Source: Chloroflexota bacterium
Lineage (GTDB): Bacteria > Chloroflexota > Dehalococcoidia > Lucifugimonadales > GCA-002694895
Reading direction: 5' to 3'
DNA length: 34,108 bases
Assembly (NCBI GenBank): GCA_002711005.1
Contig: PAHZ01000028.1
Span: 3,423-37,530 of the forward strand
In this document: one piece after another, positions 21,338 through 30,757 of the stretch
How the letters are laid out: each line of letters opens with the position of its first letter
How positions within the stretch are numbered: the stretch's first letter is position 1
Program-made: the position numbers and the translations under genes
Notes under the pieces: generated by a model
What the model was told of the DNA's origin: nothing
Databases searched by the model: none
Seen by the model: the letters and a program-made list of their open reading frames with translations, nothing else

Positions 21338-22216
21338 TTATTCAGTGATAATTTTGTAAGGTTTGTTATTATTTGAAAATCCAGGAACAGAATTTAATTT
21401 AATTAAATTTCTTTTTTTAGATCTTTGATATGAATCTGCTGAGCTTTTTCTGTTTTTACATATATATGTGCAAAATATTTTTCTTTCGTTATTGGTACTA
21501 AACAATTCGTTGCAATATTCACATAATTTGTAATTCAATTTATTTACAATCGAGTTAATAAATTCTTTCCATAAGTAATTAATACAATCATTGCGTTTAT
21601 TTTTAATTTTTAAATCATTTGAATTAATATCAAATTCAAATTTAATATTCGGAAGAGCATTTGAATGATTATTGAAAACATCTTTTACATACAATGACAT
21701 AGTCTTTTTTAATAAAGAATCATTTTCATTGTTTGACAATAAATCCAAAAAATAAGATGATTTGAAGTTTTTTGTAGGAGTAACCAAATCAAGTGAATGA
21801 GTCCTCACACAATGATCTAATATCTTTAATATTCTAGATTTTGTTTTCTTTGTAGGATTATTGAAGTGATTATAACTTAACAATATAATCCACATAATTT
21901 TCAATTCAGCTAACGCATCATTTACAACAAAATTATTATTAAAAAGAACAAAGTTATTGTCGATATACATATTTAATTTTTGAGAAAACACAATATCTAA
22001 CGAATAAGAATGGTTTTCAAAATATGAAAAATTCAAAAGATTCAAATACTCGATTATGTCTGGATTACTTTGGGTTAGTTTTAAATGATTTTGAAAATTA
22101 CTTTTAGGACTAACCGAATAAAATGACATTAAAATATCTGAACTATTTTCATCATATAGATAAATTTGTTCTTCTTCAAAAACCTTTAAATTTAAATTAT
22201 CATTAATGTTTAACAT
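21338..22216 (-). CDS. CGNR-like zinc-finger protein, possible regulator
   Basis: About 292 residues from ATG 22216; an ATG at 22255 would add 13. Most of the protein has no recognisable motif. The C-terminus has a treble-clef finger, LCEYCNELFS...RKIFCTYICKNRKSS (C-x2-C...C-x3-C), like the CGNR zinc finger that ends ABATE-domain putative transcription regulators, followed by the basic YQRSKKRN. The unusual abundance of Asn and Ser reflects the AT-rich genome. It sits between mutS and the EamA exporter on the same strand. A regulatory role is only suggested by the finger. Confidence 0.55.
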   Translation of the reverse strand: MLNINDNLNLKVFEEEQIYLYDENSSDILMSFYSVSPKSNFQNHLKLTQSNPDIIEYLNLLNFSYFENHSYSLDIVFSQKLNMYIDNNFVLFNNNFVVNDALAELKIMWIILLSYNHFNNPTKKTKSRILKILDHCVRTHSLDLVTPTKNFKSSYFLDLLSNNENDSLLKKTMSLYVKDVFNNHSNALPNIKFEFDINSNDLKIKNKRNDCINYLWKEFINSIVNKLNYKLCEYCNELFSTNNERKIFCTYICKNRKSSADSYQRSKKRNLIKLNSVPGFSNNNKPYKIITE

Positions 22217-22295
22217 AATAAGTTGAAATAAATAATTATAATCATTGAAAAACATACAACTGTTTATTTCAATTAAATTTAAGTTGTAAGTTTGG

Positions 22296-24851
22296 TTATT
22301 TTTCTTTAAATTTATCTTTGATTTCTGATAATTTTATTAGTGCATCTAATGGAGTGATCCCATCTGTGTCAATTGAATTTATTAAATCTTTAATATCTTC
22401 ATAATTATTTTCAATTAAATTTAATGGTAGCTGTTCAGGAATATTTTCAAATGAAAGATCAGATTTTGATTCAAGATTAGACAGTAATAATTTAGATTTT
22501 TGAATAACTTCAGTAGGTAGTCCTGCTAGTTCAGCCACATATATACCGTAGCTTCTTTCAGATATACCTCTTTTAATATCATGTAAAAATACTACTTTAT
22601 CACCATCTTCGACTACACTAACATAATAATTTTTAATCCTCTTAAAATCAGATTCCAATGATGTCATTTCATGAAAATGTGTTGCAAATAAGGTTCTTGA
22701 TTTCAGATGATTACTTTCATGTATATATTCAGCTACAGACATCGCAATAGCCAATCCGTCGTAAGTACTTGTCCCACGACCAATCTCGTCAAGAATGATC
22801 AATGATCTATCTGATGCTTCATTTAATATCAATGAAGTTTCTAACATTTCAGTCATAAAAGTTGACCTGCCTTCTGATAAATCGTCTTCCAATCCTACTC
22901 TAGTAAATATTCGATCAACAATTCCTATTTCTGCAGAAGAGGCTGATATATAACAACCAATTTGTGCCATTAGAACCAAAATTCCTATTTGTCTGATGTA
23001 AGTTGATTTACCTGACATATTAGGCCCAGTTAAAAGTATAATTTGTTCACTCAAATCATCTATAAACACATCATTTGGAACAAATTTACCTGACTCAATA
23101 ATTTTTTCCACCATAGGATGTCTTGAATTATTTATTTGTAAGTTTTTAGAATCGTTAATTATAGGTTTGATATAATTATTTTGTTTAGATATTGCTGCAA
23201 AATTTGAAAACACATCTAATTTTGATATGATTTCAGATGATTTCAAAACTAAAGAAGATTTAGAAATTATAAAGTCATTGACTTCGTTATATATTTCTCT
23301 CTCTAATTCGGACACCAAATCAACAGACAATGTAATTTTTGTTTCTAATTCTTTTAATTCTTCAGTGAAAAACCTTTCTGCATTTACTAAAGTTTGTTTT
23401 CTTATGAAATAATCAGGTACATTTTCAATCTGTGATTTTGTGACTTCAAAATAGTAACCGAAAATTTTATTAAATCTGATTTTCAAGTTTTTTATTTTGG
23501 ATTTTTCTTTTTCTCTTTGTTCTAATTCTGAAAGTATTTGTTTTGAATTTTTTAATGAATATAAATATTCATCTAATTTCTCGGATACTCCTTTTTTGAT
23601 AAGATCTCCATCTCCCAATTTTCCTGAATAATCAATATTAAAAGTTTTTTCAATTAATAAACTTACATCACTAATATCAGGTAATTCATCAATTAATCCT
23701 TTAATATTATCTGATACATTTTTCTGGGATAAAAATTGAGTACTATGAATCAAGGTTTTTATACTTTTTGACAAAGAAATAACATCTCTAGGTTCAGAGT
23801 TGAAATTAGAGATTTTAGATATTAATCGTTCTATATCTGATATTTCGGTTATTTGTGATCTGAATTCATTTGTAACTGGATTATTTTCAAAAAACCAATC
23901 AACTATTTCTTGTCTATATAGTATTTTATTTTTGTTAATTAGAGGTTGTCCAATATAATGTTTTAAAAGCCTTGCGCCCATAGAGGTTTGAGTACTATTA
24001 ACTGTATTAAATAAAGAAAAAGAATTGGAATTAGAAGAAAACAAACTAAGATTTTTTCTTGTTTGGGGATCTATGAACATAAAATCTGAAAATTGATAAT
24101 ACTCTGTATTTTCAAAATTAATATTAGTTAAAAGTTTATTTTTATATAAATAATTTAATAATCCAACAAAAGCTTTTTTTTCCACATTGTTACTATAAAA
24201 CCATTCTTGTTCACTTAATTTATTTAAACTTTGAACAACATTTGATTCAAAAATAAAATCTTCAAAATCATCTTCAGGAAGAATCATTTTACTTGAGTGA
24301 TCTAATAAATCAATTCCGTCTCGATTATTAATTATTAATTCAGCAGGATTCAATCTTGATATCTCCGATGATAAAGATTGAGTGTTCAATTTTGAAACTT
24401 TGATTTCACTAGTTGAAACATCAATATATGATATTCCAATAATATTATTTGAAAAATACAAGCTTGTTAAATAATTATTAGATTGGTTATCTAACATATA
24501 ATCTTCAAATATTGTTCCAGGACTAACTACTCTAACAACTTCTCTCTCTATAATTCCTTTTATATTTGTTTGTTCGCTAGTCTGCTCACAAATTGCTACT
24601 TTGACATCCTTTTTTAACAACGTAGATAAATGTTGGCTTAAAGAATGATACGGAAATCCTGCCAGATCATGTTTTTGGTTTTTACCAAATTGTTTTTGAG
24701 TAAGAGTAATTTCTAATTTTTCAGATAAAACATGAGCATCTTTATCAAAAGCTTCATAAAAGTCACCCATTCTAAATAGCAATACAACGTCAGCATAATC
24801 TTTTTTGATATTAACATACTGTTCCCAAGCAGGAGTCATTTTACTACTCAT
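22296..24851 (-). CDS. mutS: DNA mismatch repair protein MutS
   Basis: An 851-residue full-length MutS. The N-terminal mismatch-binding domain starts TPAWEQYVNIKKDY and carries RMGDFYEAF (the Phe-x-Glu mismatch motif). Core and clamp domains follow, then the ATPase with Walker A TGPNMSGKST (about residue 608), the SFMTEM signature region, Walker B LIILDEIGRGTSTYDG and ATHFHEM. A C-terminal dimerisation tail is present. It recognises mispairs and recruits MutL; mutL is not in the window. Its ATG follows the stop of the FNR-like gene with no gap, so it is at the end of the minus-strand redox operon or coupled to it. Confidence 0.97.
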   Translation of the reverse strand: MSSKMTPAWEQYVNIKKDYADVVLLFRMGDFYEAFDKDAHVLSEKLEITLTQKQFGKNQKHDLAGFPYHSLSQHLSTLLKKDVKVAICEQTSEQTNIKGIIEREVVRVVSPGTIFEDYMLDNQSNNYLTSLYFSNNIIGISYIDVSTSEIKVSKLNTQSLSSEISRLNPAELIINNRDGIDLLDHSSKMILPEDDFEDFIFESNVVQSLNKLSEQEWFYSNNVEKKAFVGLLNYLYKNKLLTNINFENTEYYQFSDFMFIDPQTRKNLSLFSSNSNSFSLFNTVNSTQTSMGARLLKHYIGQPLINKNKILYRQEIVDWFFENNPVTNEFRSQITEISDIERLISKISNFNSEPRDVISLSKSIKTLIHSTQFLSQKNVSDNIKGLIDELPDISDVSLLIEKTFNIDYSGKLGDGDLIKKGVSEKLDEYLYSLKNSKQILSELEQREKEKSKIKNLKIRFNKIFGYYFEVTKSQIENVPDYFIRKQTLVNAERFFTEELKELETKITLSVDLVSELEREIYNEVNDFIISKSSLVLKSSEIISKLDVFSNFAAISKQNNYIKPIINDSKNLQINNSRHPMVEKIIESGKFVPNDVFIDDLSEQIILLTGPNMSGKSTYIRQIGILVLMAQIGCYISASSAEIGIVDRIFTRVGLEDDLSEGRSTFMTEMLETSLILNEASDRSLIILDEIGRGTSTYDGLAIAMSVAEYIHESNHLKSRTLFATHFHEMTSLESDFKRIKNYYVSVVEDGDKVVFLHDIKRGISERSYGIYVAELAGLPTEVIQKSKLLLSNLESKSDLSFENIPEQLPLNLIENNYEDIKDLINSIDTDGITPLDALIKLSEIKDKFKEK

Positions 24852-25598
24852 TTATTTCCAAAATCTTTCCTCAATAACAGTAAAACCTTTTTTATGCTCT
24901 AAATTATTTTGAATATCAATTATCATATCAGGATTACCACAGGCAAAGACAATTGTATTTTCAGGAGATAAATTATTACTTTCAATATATTGATCAACAA
25001 TTAAGTTCACTCTACCTACAGAACCTTCCCATGATAAATTTCTTTTTTCACTGGGTCTACTTATAGTTGGAACATAATTTAAATTTTGATTATTAACTAC
25101 TGATAATTTTTGTAATTCATCAAAATAACCAAATTCATCTACATAACTTGATCCCTGCAAAATATGGAATTTCATATTATCTTGATTATTTTGAAGATAT
25201 GTTCGAGCAAAACTTACATAAGGGACCACACCAGTCACCGTACTTATCAAAAGATAATTCTTTAGTGTCTGATCTTTGATTTGAAAAATACCTTTAGCTT
25301 TTGGTCTCATGGTAAAAGTATCACCCTCTTTCATGTCCCATATTATTGGTGTTAATACACCGCCTTCGTCTTTTTCAACCAATTCTACAAACAATTCAAT
25401 AAGATTTTCATCAGGTGATGAAGCAATAGAATATGCTCTCTCTATGCCATTTACACCCAACGTGCAATACTGTCCAGGCTTGAAAGAATATTCAGGAGGT
25501 TTAGTAACCCATATTTTAATCATCAGGTCACTAATATCTTCTCTTTTAACAATTTTAGTCTGAAGAAGTTTTTTTTTGGACGAAAAGTTTGTATTCAT
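24852..25598 (-). CDS. FNR-like FAD/NAD(P) oxidoreductase (ferredoxin-NADP reductase family)
   Basis: A 248-residue FNR-fold protein. The FAD domain has the RAYSIASSP motif with FKPGQYCTLGV before it, and the NAD(P) domain has ISTVTGVVPYVSFAR, VFACGNPDMI and a C-terminal IEERFWK. It most resembles bacterial Fpr-type ferredoxin/flavodoxin-NADP reductases and has no fused 2Fe-2S domain. It lies 28 bases after the FDH-alpha/NuoG-like gene and directly before mutS. Its position suggests it passes electrons between NAD(P)H and the neighbouring Fe-S complex (inference). Confidence 0.82.
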   Translation of the reverse strand: MNTNFSSKKKLLQTKIVKREDISDLMIKIWVTKPPEYSFKPGQYCTLGVNGIERAYSIASSPDENLIELFVELVEKDEGGVLTPIIWDMKEGDTFTMRPKAKGIFQIKDQTLKNYLLISTVTGVVPYVSFARTYLQNNQDNMKFHILQGSSYVDEFGYFDELQKLSVVNNQNLNYVPTISRPSEKRNLSWEGSVGRVNLIVDQYIESNNLSPENTIVFACGNPDMIIDIQNNLEHKKGFTVIEERFWK

Positions 25599-25626
25599 AT
25601 CAAATAAAAAAAATTATAAATACAGT

Positions 25627-28329
25627 TTATTTTTTTATTTGAACAGAAACAACATCTAAATTAGGTACTAAATAATATTTCAAATCAGATTTAGTCTCAT
25701 CCAAAGTTTGAATCATATTTCCAAATAAAGTAGTTATCGCAAATACATCTTTTGTTTTCCCATTAGTAATAACAATACATTCTATGGGGTCAGAATTTTC
25801 AGGAATTAATTTTATTATTTGGTTTTGTTTTAATTGGTGCTTAATAGCATCATCAGGATGCATAGACAAGTTATACATTTGTTTAAAATTAGATTGTTCC
25901 TTAGATTTGTGAGAAATTGAAAATTTTGATTTATTCAATACTCTTCCAAGAGCTAAATACGAACCATTTCGTCCAAACATTGATTCGTCAAGATCAGATA
26001 TTTTAAAATTGAATTTCTCATTAATAGCATTTAATTTCATTGAATACAAAATATTATTTTTATTGTTTTCAGAAATTGGCCAAGTAATGTTTCTGTTTTT
26101 CTTTATAAATTTGTAATTGATGTTTTTGTACATTGGAATAAAATCAGATATTTCAGCAAAAACACTCTCGATTTTATTATATTGAAATTTTTTACTACCA
26201 AAATATTTTGACAGATTTTGCATGGATTTATATATTTGGGTTTGATCATATTTAGGCTTTATAGCAATATTTAACAATTGAATTCTTCTTTCAATATTGG
26301 TTTTCGTACCTTCTGATTCAGCAAAAGTTGTGGAAGGCATAATGTAATCTGACACTTCATTCCTGTTACTACTAGAGAGTGATTTGTGAGAAATTATTTT
26401 CATATTATCTTTAACATTATTTATAATTTCAAATAAGTTATCATTGTAATCTTCATGAAAATCACCAACCAAATGTAATACTTTAATTTGATTATTTTTT
26501 ATCATTTCTAATATTTTGTTATAGGATATATCTCTATTGTCAGTAATATCTAAATTAGATGGATTATTAACAACAGTAGTTAAACCTAAGTCAGTTGCTC
26601 CTTGCGAATTAGATCCTCTAAACATTGGATAAATCCCACCACCTTTTTGCCCCATATTGCCAGTAACAAGACTTAGGTCAATTAACAATTTAACTAGTTC
26701 ATCTAAACTTTGAGGTTTGATTGTTTCATTTGAATATATAGTAGCCATCGGACCATTTGCTAATATATTAACAGCCTCATTAATATCCTCAACGCTGATG
26801 CCTGTAATAGAAGATACTTTAATTAAATCAAATTTCCATATCGATTTTCTGAAATCCGAATAATTTTGAGAATAATTTTCAACAAAGTCTTTATTTTCTA
26901 GAGACTGATCAATTATTGATCTTATAATTCCACCAATCAAATAAGCTTCTGTACCTGGGTACGGATTTAACCATAATGATGCAAACTTAGTAATTTCTGT
27001 TTCTCTTTGATCAATAACAACCAATTTAGATTTACCTGAATCAATTGATTGTTTTATAGGCAATGATAAAATGTTATGATTTTCAGTTATATTTGAGGAA
27101 ACAACCAAATATGATTTTGAGTTTTTCAAATCCTGTATTGTATTTGAAGCTGATGAAAATCCTAATGTTTCAGTTAATTTATGCCTAAGTCCACTATCGA
27201 TATCTGCATTGGAAATAATATTATTTGACCCTACTACTTCTGATCCGAATTTTTTAGATAAATACATATCTTCATTTGTGATAGTAGAATCTATTATCAT
27301 TGCATAATTTTGCGGATCAGTACTTTTAATTAAATTTGAAATAGATTCCATGTTTTCAGTATTTGTAGATTTGACTAAAGTTTTATTTTTACGTTGCATT
27401 GCATATAATAATTTGGACTTGGAATTGACAAAATCAAATCCAAATTTACCTTTGAAACATGTTTGTCCCTTATTAGCAGGACCTGACAAATTACTACCTA
27501 TTCTGACTAATTTTTCTCTAGCATTTGTTTCTAAATCAATTGTGCAACCAACTGGACAATAATTACATACTGACTTGGTTTTGGATTCGGCTTTTTCCCA
27601 TTTGTAATCTCTTTCAACTATTGCACCTGTTGGGCACACATCTAAACATGCTCCACAAAATTCACATCCTGCATCAATTAAGCTGTCCCCCATAGATGTT
27701 CCAATTATAACTTTACCTGCTCTTTCTTTTACAGTTAAAGCATTATCTACTCGAACTTCTGAACAAACTCTGACACATCTAGCACAAACTATACACAAAT
27801 TCATGTCCATGTCCCATAAAGGGTCATCATTTTTGACATGCTCTCCTCTATAGTTGTACGTTAAGGGACTATTCATTTCCATATCTAAGCTGCGTACTGT
27901 ATCTTTTAGCTCACATCTCTCGTTTTTAGGGCAAGTTATACATCTATCATTAACAGATACATGTCTTAAACATATGTCACTTGGTCCACACAAATCAATT
28001 CTATGGCATGTTAGGCAACCGTGCGGATGTTCTGATAGAAGTAATTCCATGATCCCTTTTCTTAAATCAACCAACTCGTCTGTTTGAGTATTAATTTTCA
28101 TACCATCAGCAACAGGAGTCGTACAAGAAGCTGGCGCTCCTCTGCCTCCTTCTACTTCTACAACACACATCCTACAAGCACCATACGATTTCATTCCAGG
28201 GTAATAACACAAATAAGGAATATACATTCCAGCGTCCATAGCAGCCTGCAAAATATTTGTATTTTTATTTGCTTTGATTTTTTTACCGTCAATAGTTATA
28301 TCTACAGTATCAATATTACTTTCTATCAT
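25627..28329 (-). CDS. NuoG/formate-dehydrogenase-alpha-like molybdopterin-fold subunit lacking the catalytic Sec/Cys
   Basis: A 900-residue protein. A plant-type 2Fe-2S domain (CYYPGMKSYGACRMC...C, residues 41-68) is followed by a His/Cys cluster region (HPHGCLTCH), an additional CITCPKNERC, two [4Fe-4S] motifs (CIVCARCVRVC and CEFCGACLDVCP) and the MopB-type cluster CNYCPVGC...CFKGK. The body keeps FdhA landmarks: TNED, GGGIYPMFRGSNSQGATD, EGTKTNIERRIQLL. At the place where FdhA has CARxU/C-H, this protein reads NIISNADIDSG, so the metal ligand and catalytic His are missing. It probably acts as a structural or electron-transfer subunit with the NuoE/NuoF-like partners. The ATG overlaps the upstream stop (ATGA). 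Confidence 0.8.
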   Translation of the reverse strand: MIESNIDTVDITIDGKKIKANKNTNILQAAMDAGMYIPYLCYYPGMKSYGACRMCVVEVEGGRGAPASCTTPVADGMKINTQTDELVDLRKGIMELLLSEHPHGCLTCHRIDLCGPSDICLRHVSVNDRCITCPKNERCELKDTVRSLDMEMNSPLTYNYRGEHVKNDDPLWDMDMNLCIVCARCVRVCSEVRVDNALTVKERAGKVIIGTSMGDSLIDAGCEFCGACLDVCPTGAIVERDYKWEKAESKTKSVCNYCPVGCTIDLETNAREKLVRIGSNLSGPANKGQTCFKGKFGFDFVNSKSKLLYAMQRKNKTLVKSTNTENMESISNLIKSTDPQNYAMIIDSTITNEDMYLSKKFGSEVVGSNNIISNADIDSGLRHKLTETLGFSSASNTIQDLKNSKSYLVVSSNITENHNILSLPIKQSIDSGKSKLVVIDQRETEITKFASLWLNPYPGTEAYLIGGIIRSIIDQSLENKDFVENYSQNYSDFRKSIWKFDLIKVSSITGISVEDINEAVNILANGPMATIYSNETIKPQSLDELVKLLIDLSLVTGNMGQKGGGIYPMFRGSNSQGATDLGLTTVVNNPSNLDITDNRDISYNKILEMIKNNQIKVLHLVGDFHEDYNDNLFEIINNVKDNMKIISHKSLSSSNRNEVSDYIMPSTTFAESEGTKTNIERRIQLLNIAIKPKYDQTQIYKSMQNLSKYFGSKKFQYNKIESVFAEISDFIPMYKNINYKFIKKNRNITWPISENNKNNILYSMKLNAINEKFNFKISDLDESMFGRNGSYLALGRVLNKSKFSISHKSKEQSNFKQMYNLSMHPDDAIKHQLKQNQIIKLIPENSDPIECIVITNGKTKDVFAITTLFGNMIQTLDETKSDLKYYLVPNLDVVSVQIKK

Positions 28330-30098
28330 TCATCACCTGTTCCTGTTTTTATCTTGCCCTGATAAACTTGCCCTGTTTTAGCTTGCCAAGCATTAGGTCT
28401 AGTATTGATTGGAAAAACAATATTTCGTTTTTCACAACTTCCTGTAGGACAATTACCATTCATACATTCTTCAAAATCTTTCTGGAAATGTTTCAATGCT
28501 GAACTTATCGGATTGTAACCTAATTGTCCATGTCCACATAAAGATCCTGCTTGCATATTCTTGCCAATTTTATTCATTAAAGCCAGATCCTCTATTTTAC
28601 CTTCACCTCTAGAAATTTTTTCAACAATTTCTAATAAATGAGTCATTCCTAATCTACAAGGAAAACATTTTCCGCAAGATTCATATTGGCAAAAGGCTAC
28701 TAATGATTTAGTCAAATCTACCGCGCAAGTCCTGTCATCAACAACAATGATTCCTCCTGATCCCAAAATTGCTCCAGCTTTGGCCATTTCGTCAAAATCT
28801 ATCTTCACTTTCAAGCTATCAGATCCTAAAACACCACCTAACGGACCCCCAGTTTGAAGCATTTTAAGTTTTCGCCCACCCGGAATTCCTCCACCTAATT
28901 TTTCAATCACATCTCCAATTGATAATCCCATTTCCACTTCATACATACCTGGATTTGCAATGTCTCCAGATAAGCATACAATAGCAGTACCTGAACTACT
29001 TTCAGTACCAGTTGATTTAAACCACTCGCTTCCATTTCTTATTATTTCTGCAACATAAGATAATGATTTAACGTTATTAATTGTGCTTGGATGTCCCCAC
29101 ACTCCATAAGCTGCAGGAAACGGTGGTCTCGATCTTGGCCTTGAGCTTTTACCTTCTATAGATTCCATTAATGCAGTTTCTTCTCCTGCAACATACGAAT
29201 CTCCAGTAAGTGACACTTCGATATCAAAAGAAAATCCGGATCCTAAAATATTTTCTCCTAATAATCCATTCTCATAAGCTTGTTTGATTGCTTGTTCAGT
29301 TCGAACAATTGGGCCTTCGTGTCCATGTCTAATAAATACATATCCATTAGTAGAATTAGTTGCATAACCTGCGATTATCATTCCTTCTATCAAAGTAAAA
29401 GGATCGCTTTCTAAAATACCTTTATCATTAAAAGCTCCTGGATCTCCTTCCTCACAATTACATAGTATGTATTTTTTCCCATTCGAGTTTGCCATAAAAC
29501 TCCATTTAACACCAGTAGGAAATGCTGCTCCTCCTCTACCTCTTAATCCTGAGTTTTTTACCTCATTAATAACATCCCCTGAACTCATCGAATTTAAAGC
29601 TTTATTTAATCCGGAAAATCCATCATTAGCAATATATTGGTAAATATCATTAAATGCTATATTTCCTGAATTTTTTAATGCTATTCTGCTTTGATATTTC
29701 ACACCCGGTAGGTCAGTAAAATTTGAAACACCTTTAATAGATTCTTCTCCTAGTGATCCTAACAAGTTTTGCTTCACAATCTTATTATTGGTGATATAAC
29801 TATCGACAGTCTTAACAACGTTGTCAGGAGTAATATAGCCCCAAAATACTCTAGGATTGCCTGGTAATAATACATCTATAATTGTTCCAGCATAGCACAA
29901 TCCATGGCATCCAACAGTGTCAATATTTATTGATAAATTATTTGCTTTACTATATGTTTTTAAAACTTCAATTATTTCATCCGAACCTAAGGAGGATCCG
30001 CAACACATAGCATCACTAACTCTAATCCAAGGAACATTACCTTTTGTTAGCTCTTGCCATCTTTTATCGCTATCATTTTTCAGACTTTCGTAACTCAA
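28326..30098 (-). CDS. NuoF/HoxF-like NADH-binding flavoprotein subunit
   Basis: A 590-residue subunit. An N-terminal thioredoxin-like 2Fe-2S domain (AMCCGSS...VGCHGLC, about 31-67) is followed by the NADH/FMN domain with LRGRGGAAFPTGVKW and NCEEGDPGAFNDKG. Then comes a SLBB segment and the [4Fe-4S] motif ESCGKCFPCRLG...SLCGHG. The tail carries CMNGNCPTGSC, which may bind another cluster. The architecture matches the beta subunits of NAD-linked formate dehydrogenases and bidirectional or bifurcating hydrogenases. It oxidises NADH or reduces NAD+ through FMN. It begins with TTG at 30098, overlapping the NuoE-like stop (TTGA), and ends overlapping the next start (ATGA). Confidence 0.9.
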   Translation of the reverse strand: MSYESLKNDSDKRWQELTKGNVPWIRVSDAMCCGSSLGSDEIIEVLKTYSKANNLSINIDTVGCHGLCYAGTIIDVLLPGNPRVFWGYITPDNVVKTVDSYITNNKIVKQNLLGSLGEESIKGVSNFTDLPGVKYQSRIALKNSGNIAFNDIYQYIANDGFSGLNKALNSMSSGDVINEVKNSGLRGRGGAAFPTGVKWSFMANSNGKKYILCNCEEGDPGAFNDKGILESDPFTLIEGMIIAGYATNSTNGYVFIRHGHEGPIVRTEQAIKQAYENGLLGENILGSGFSFDIEVSLTGDSYVAGEETALMESIEGKSSRPRSRPPFPAAYGVWGHPSTINNVKSLSYVAEIIRNGSEWFKSTGTESSSGTAIVCLSGDIANPGMYEVEMGLSIGDVIEKLGGGIPGGRKLKMLQTGGPLGGVLGSDSLKVKIDFDEMAKAGAILGSGGIIVVDDRTCAVDLTKSLVAFCQYESCGKCFPCRLGMTHLLEIVEKISRGEGKIEDLALMNKIGKNMQAGSLCGHGQLGYNPISSALKHFQKDFEECMNGNCPTGSCEKRNIVFPINTRPNAWQAKTGQVYQGKIKTGTGDE

Positions 30099-30559
30099 AT
30101 TAGTTCATCCATTATTTTTGAAAATTTTTTAGAATTCATTTTGCCGTATAGTTTATGATCAATGCTAATGAGTGGGGCTTGAGGACAAGCTCCCAAACAT
30201 GTATTGAATTTCAATGTAAATTTACCATCATCCGTATCGCCTTGATTTTCTAATTTTAATTTCTTTAATGCTGTTTGTTGTAATTCTGATGCGCCACCAA
30301 TATGGCAAGAAGGTCCCCAACATATCTCTAGGTTAAATTTACCAGGAGGATCAAATCTGAAATTCAAATAAAAAGAAGCTACTCCCCAAACATCATTAAT
30401 TGAAACATCCATAAATTCTGCAACTACATTTATTGAATTTTTAGGCAGGTATCCTATATCATCTTGTACAGTCAACAAAGAAGACAATATTGTACGCGTT
30501 GTATAATGCTGATTTTCAATAATGTCTAAAATATATTCATCTTTATAATCTTCTGACAT
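30095..30559 (-). CDS. NuoE-like 2Fe-2S thioredoxin-fold subunit
   Basis: A 154-residue NuoE/HoxE-type protein. Its four ligands are in CWGPSC (C-x4-C) and CLGACPQAP (C-x3-C), following the helical N-terminal domain with VQDDIGYLPKNSI and GVASFY. It accepts electrons with the NuoF-like subunit. It is the first gene of the tightly overlapped NuoE-NuoF-FDH-alpha-like set and would be transcribed from the 198-bp divergent region shared with the D-glutamate cyclase genes. No membrane subunits follow, so a soluble complex is expected. Confidence 0.9.
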   Translation of the reverse strand: MSEDYKDEYILDIIENQHYTTRTILSSLLTVQDDIGYLPKNSINVVAEFMDVSINDVWGVASFYLNFRFDPPGKFNLEICWGPSCHIGGASELQQTALKKLKLENQGDTDDGKFTLKFNTCLGACPQAPLISIDHKLYGKMNSKKFSKIMDELI

Positions 30560-30668
30560 CCAAATACATAAAAAATATATAAAAATTACTTCAATGAGAT
30601 CATAACATAAAAATATTTTTTTTTTACTATCCTTTATACAAAACTTTATTAAAAATTGTGAAAAATTG

Positions 30669-30707
30669 AACTAGGACTATTAGTAATATCTACTAATAGT
30701 CCTAGTT
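30669..30707. repeat. 17-bp perfect inverted repeat in divergent intergenic region
   Basis: AACTAGGACTATTAGTA (30669-30685) and TACTAATAGTCCTAGTT (30691-30707) are perfect complements around ATATC. In the minus direction the hairpin is followed by CAATTTTT, so it could act as an attenuator or terminator in the leader of the NuoE-like operon about 110 nt before its ATG. In the plus direction a TATACT at 30711-30716 follows directly, so it could instead be an operator for the D-glutamate cyclase genes. Confidence 0.6.
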
Positions 30708-30757
30708 TGTTATACTATATTCAAGTTTTTATAAAAAATTAAATTTTTGGACAAGCT

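Noticed and set aside
22255-22288. TACAACT...AGTTGTA inverted repeat as a terminator of mutS
   Set aside because: A seven-bp AT-rich stem with a 20-base loop is too weak to call.
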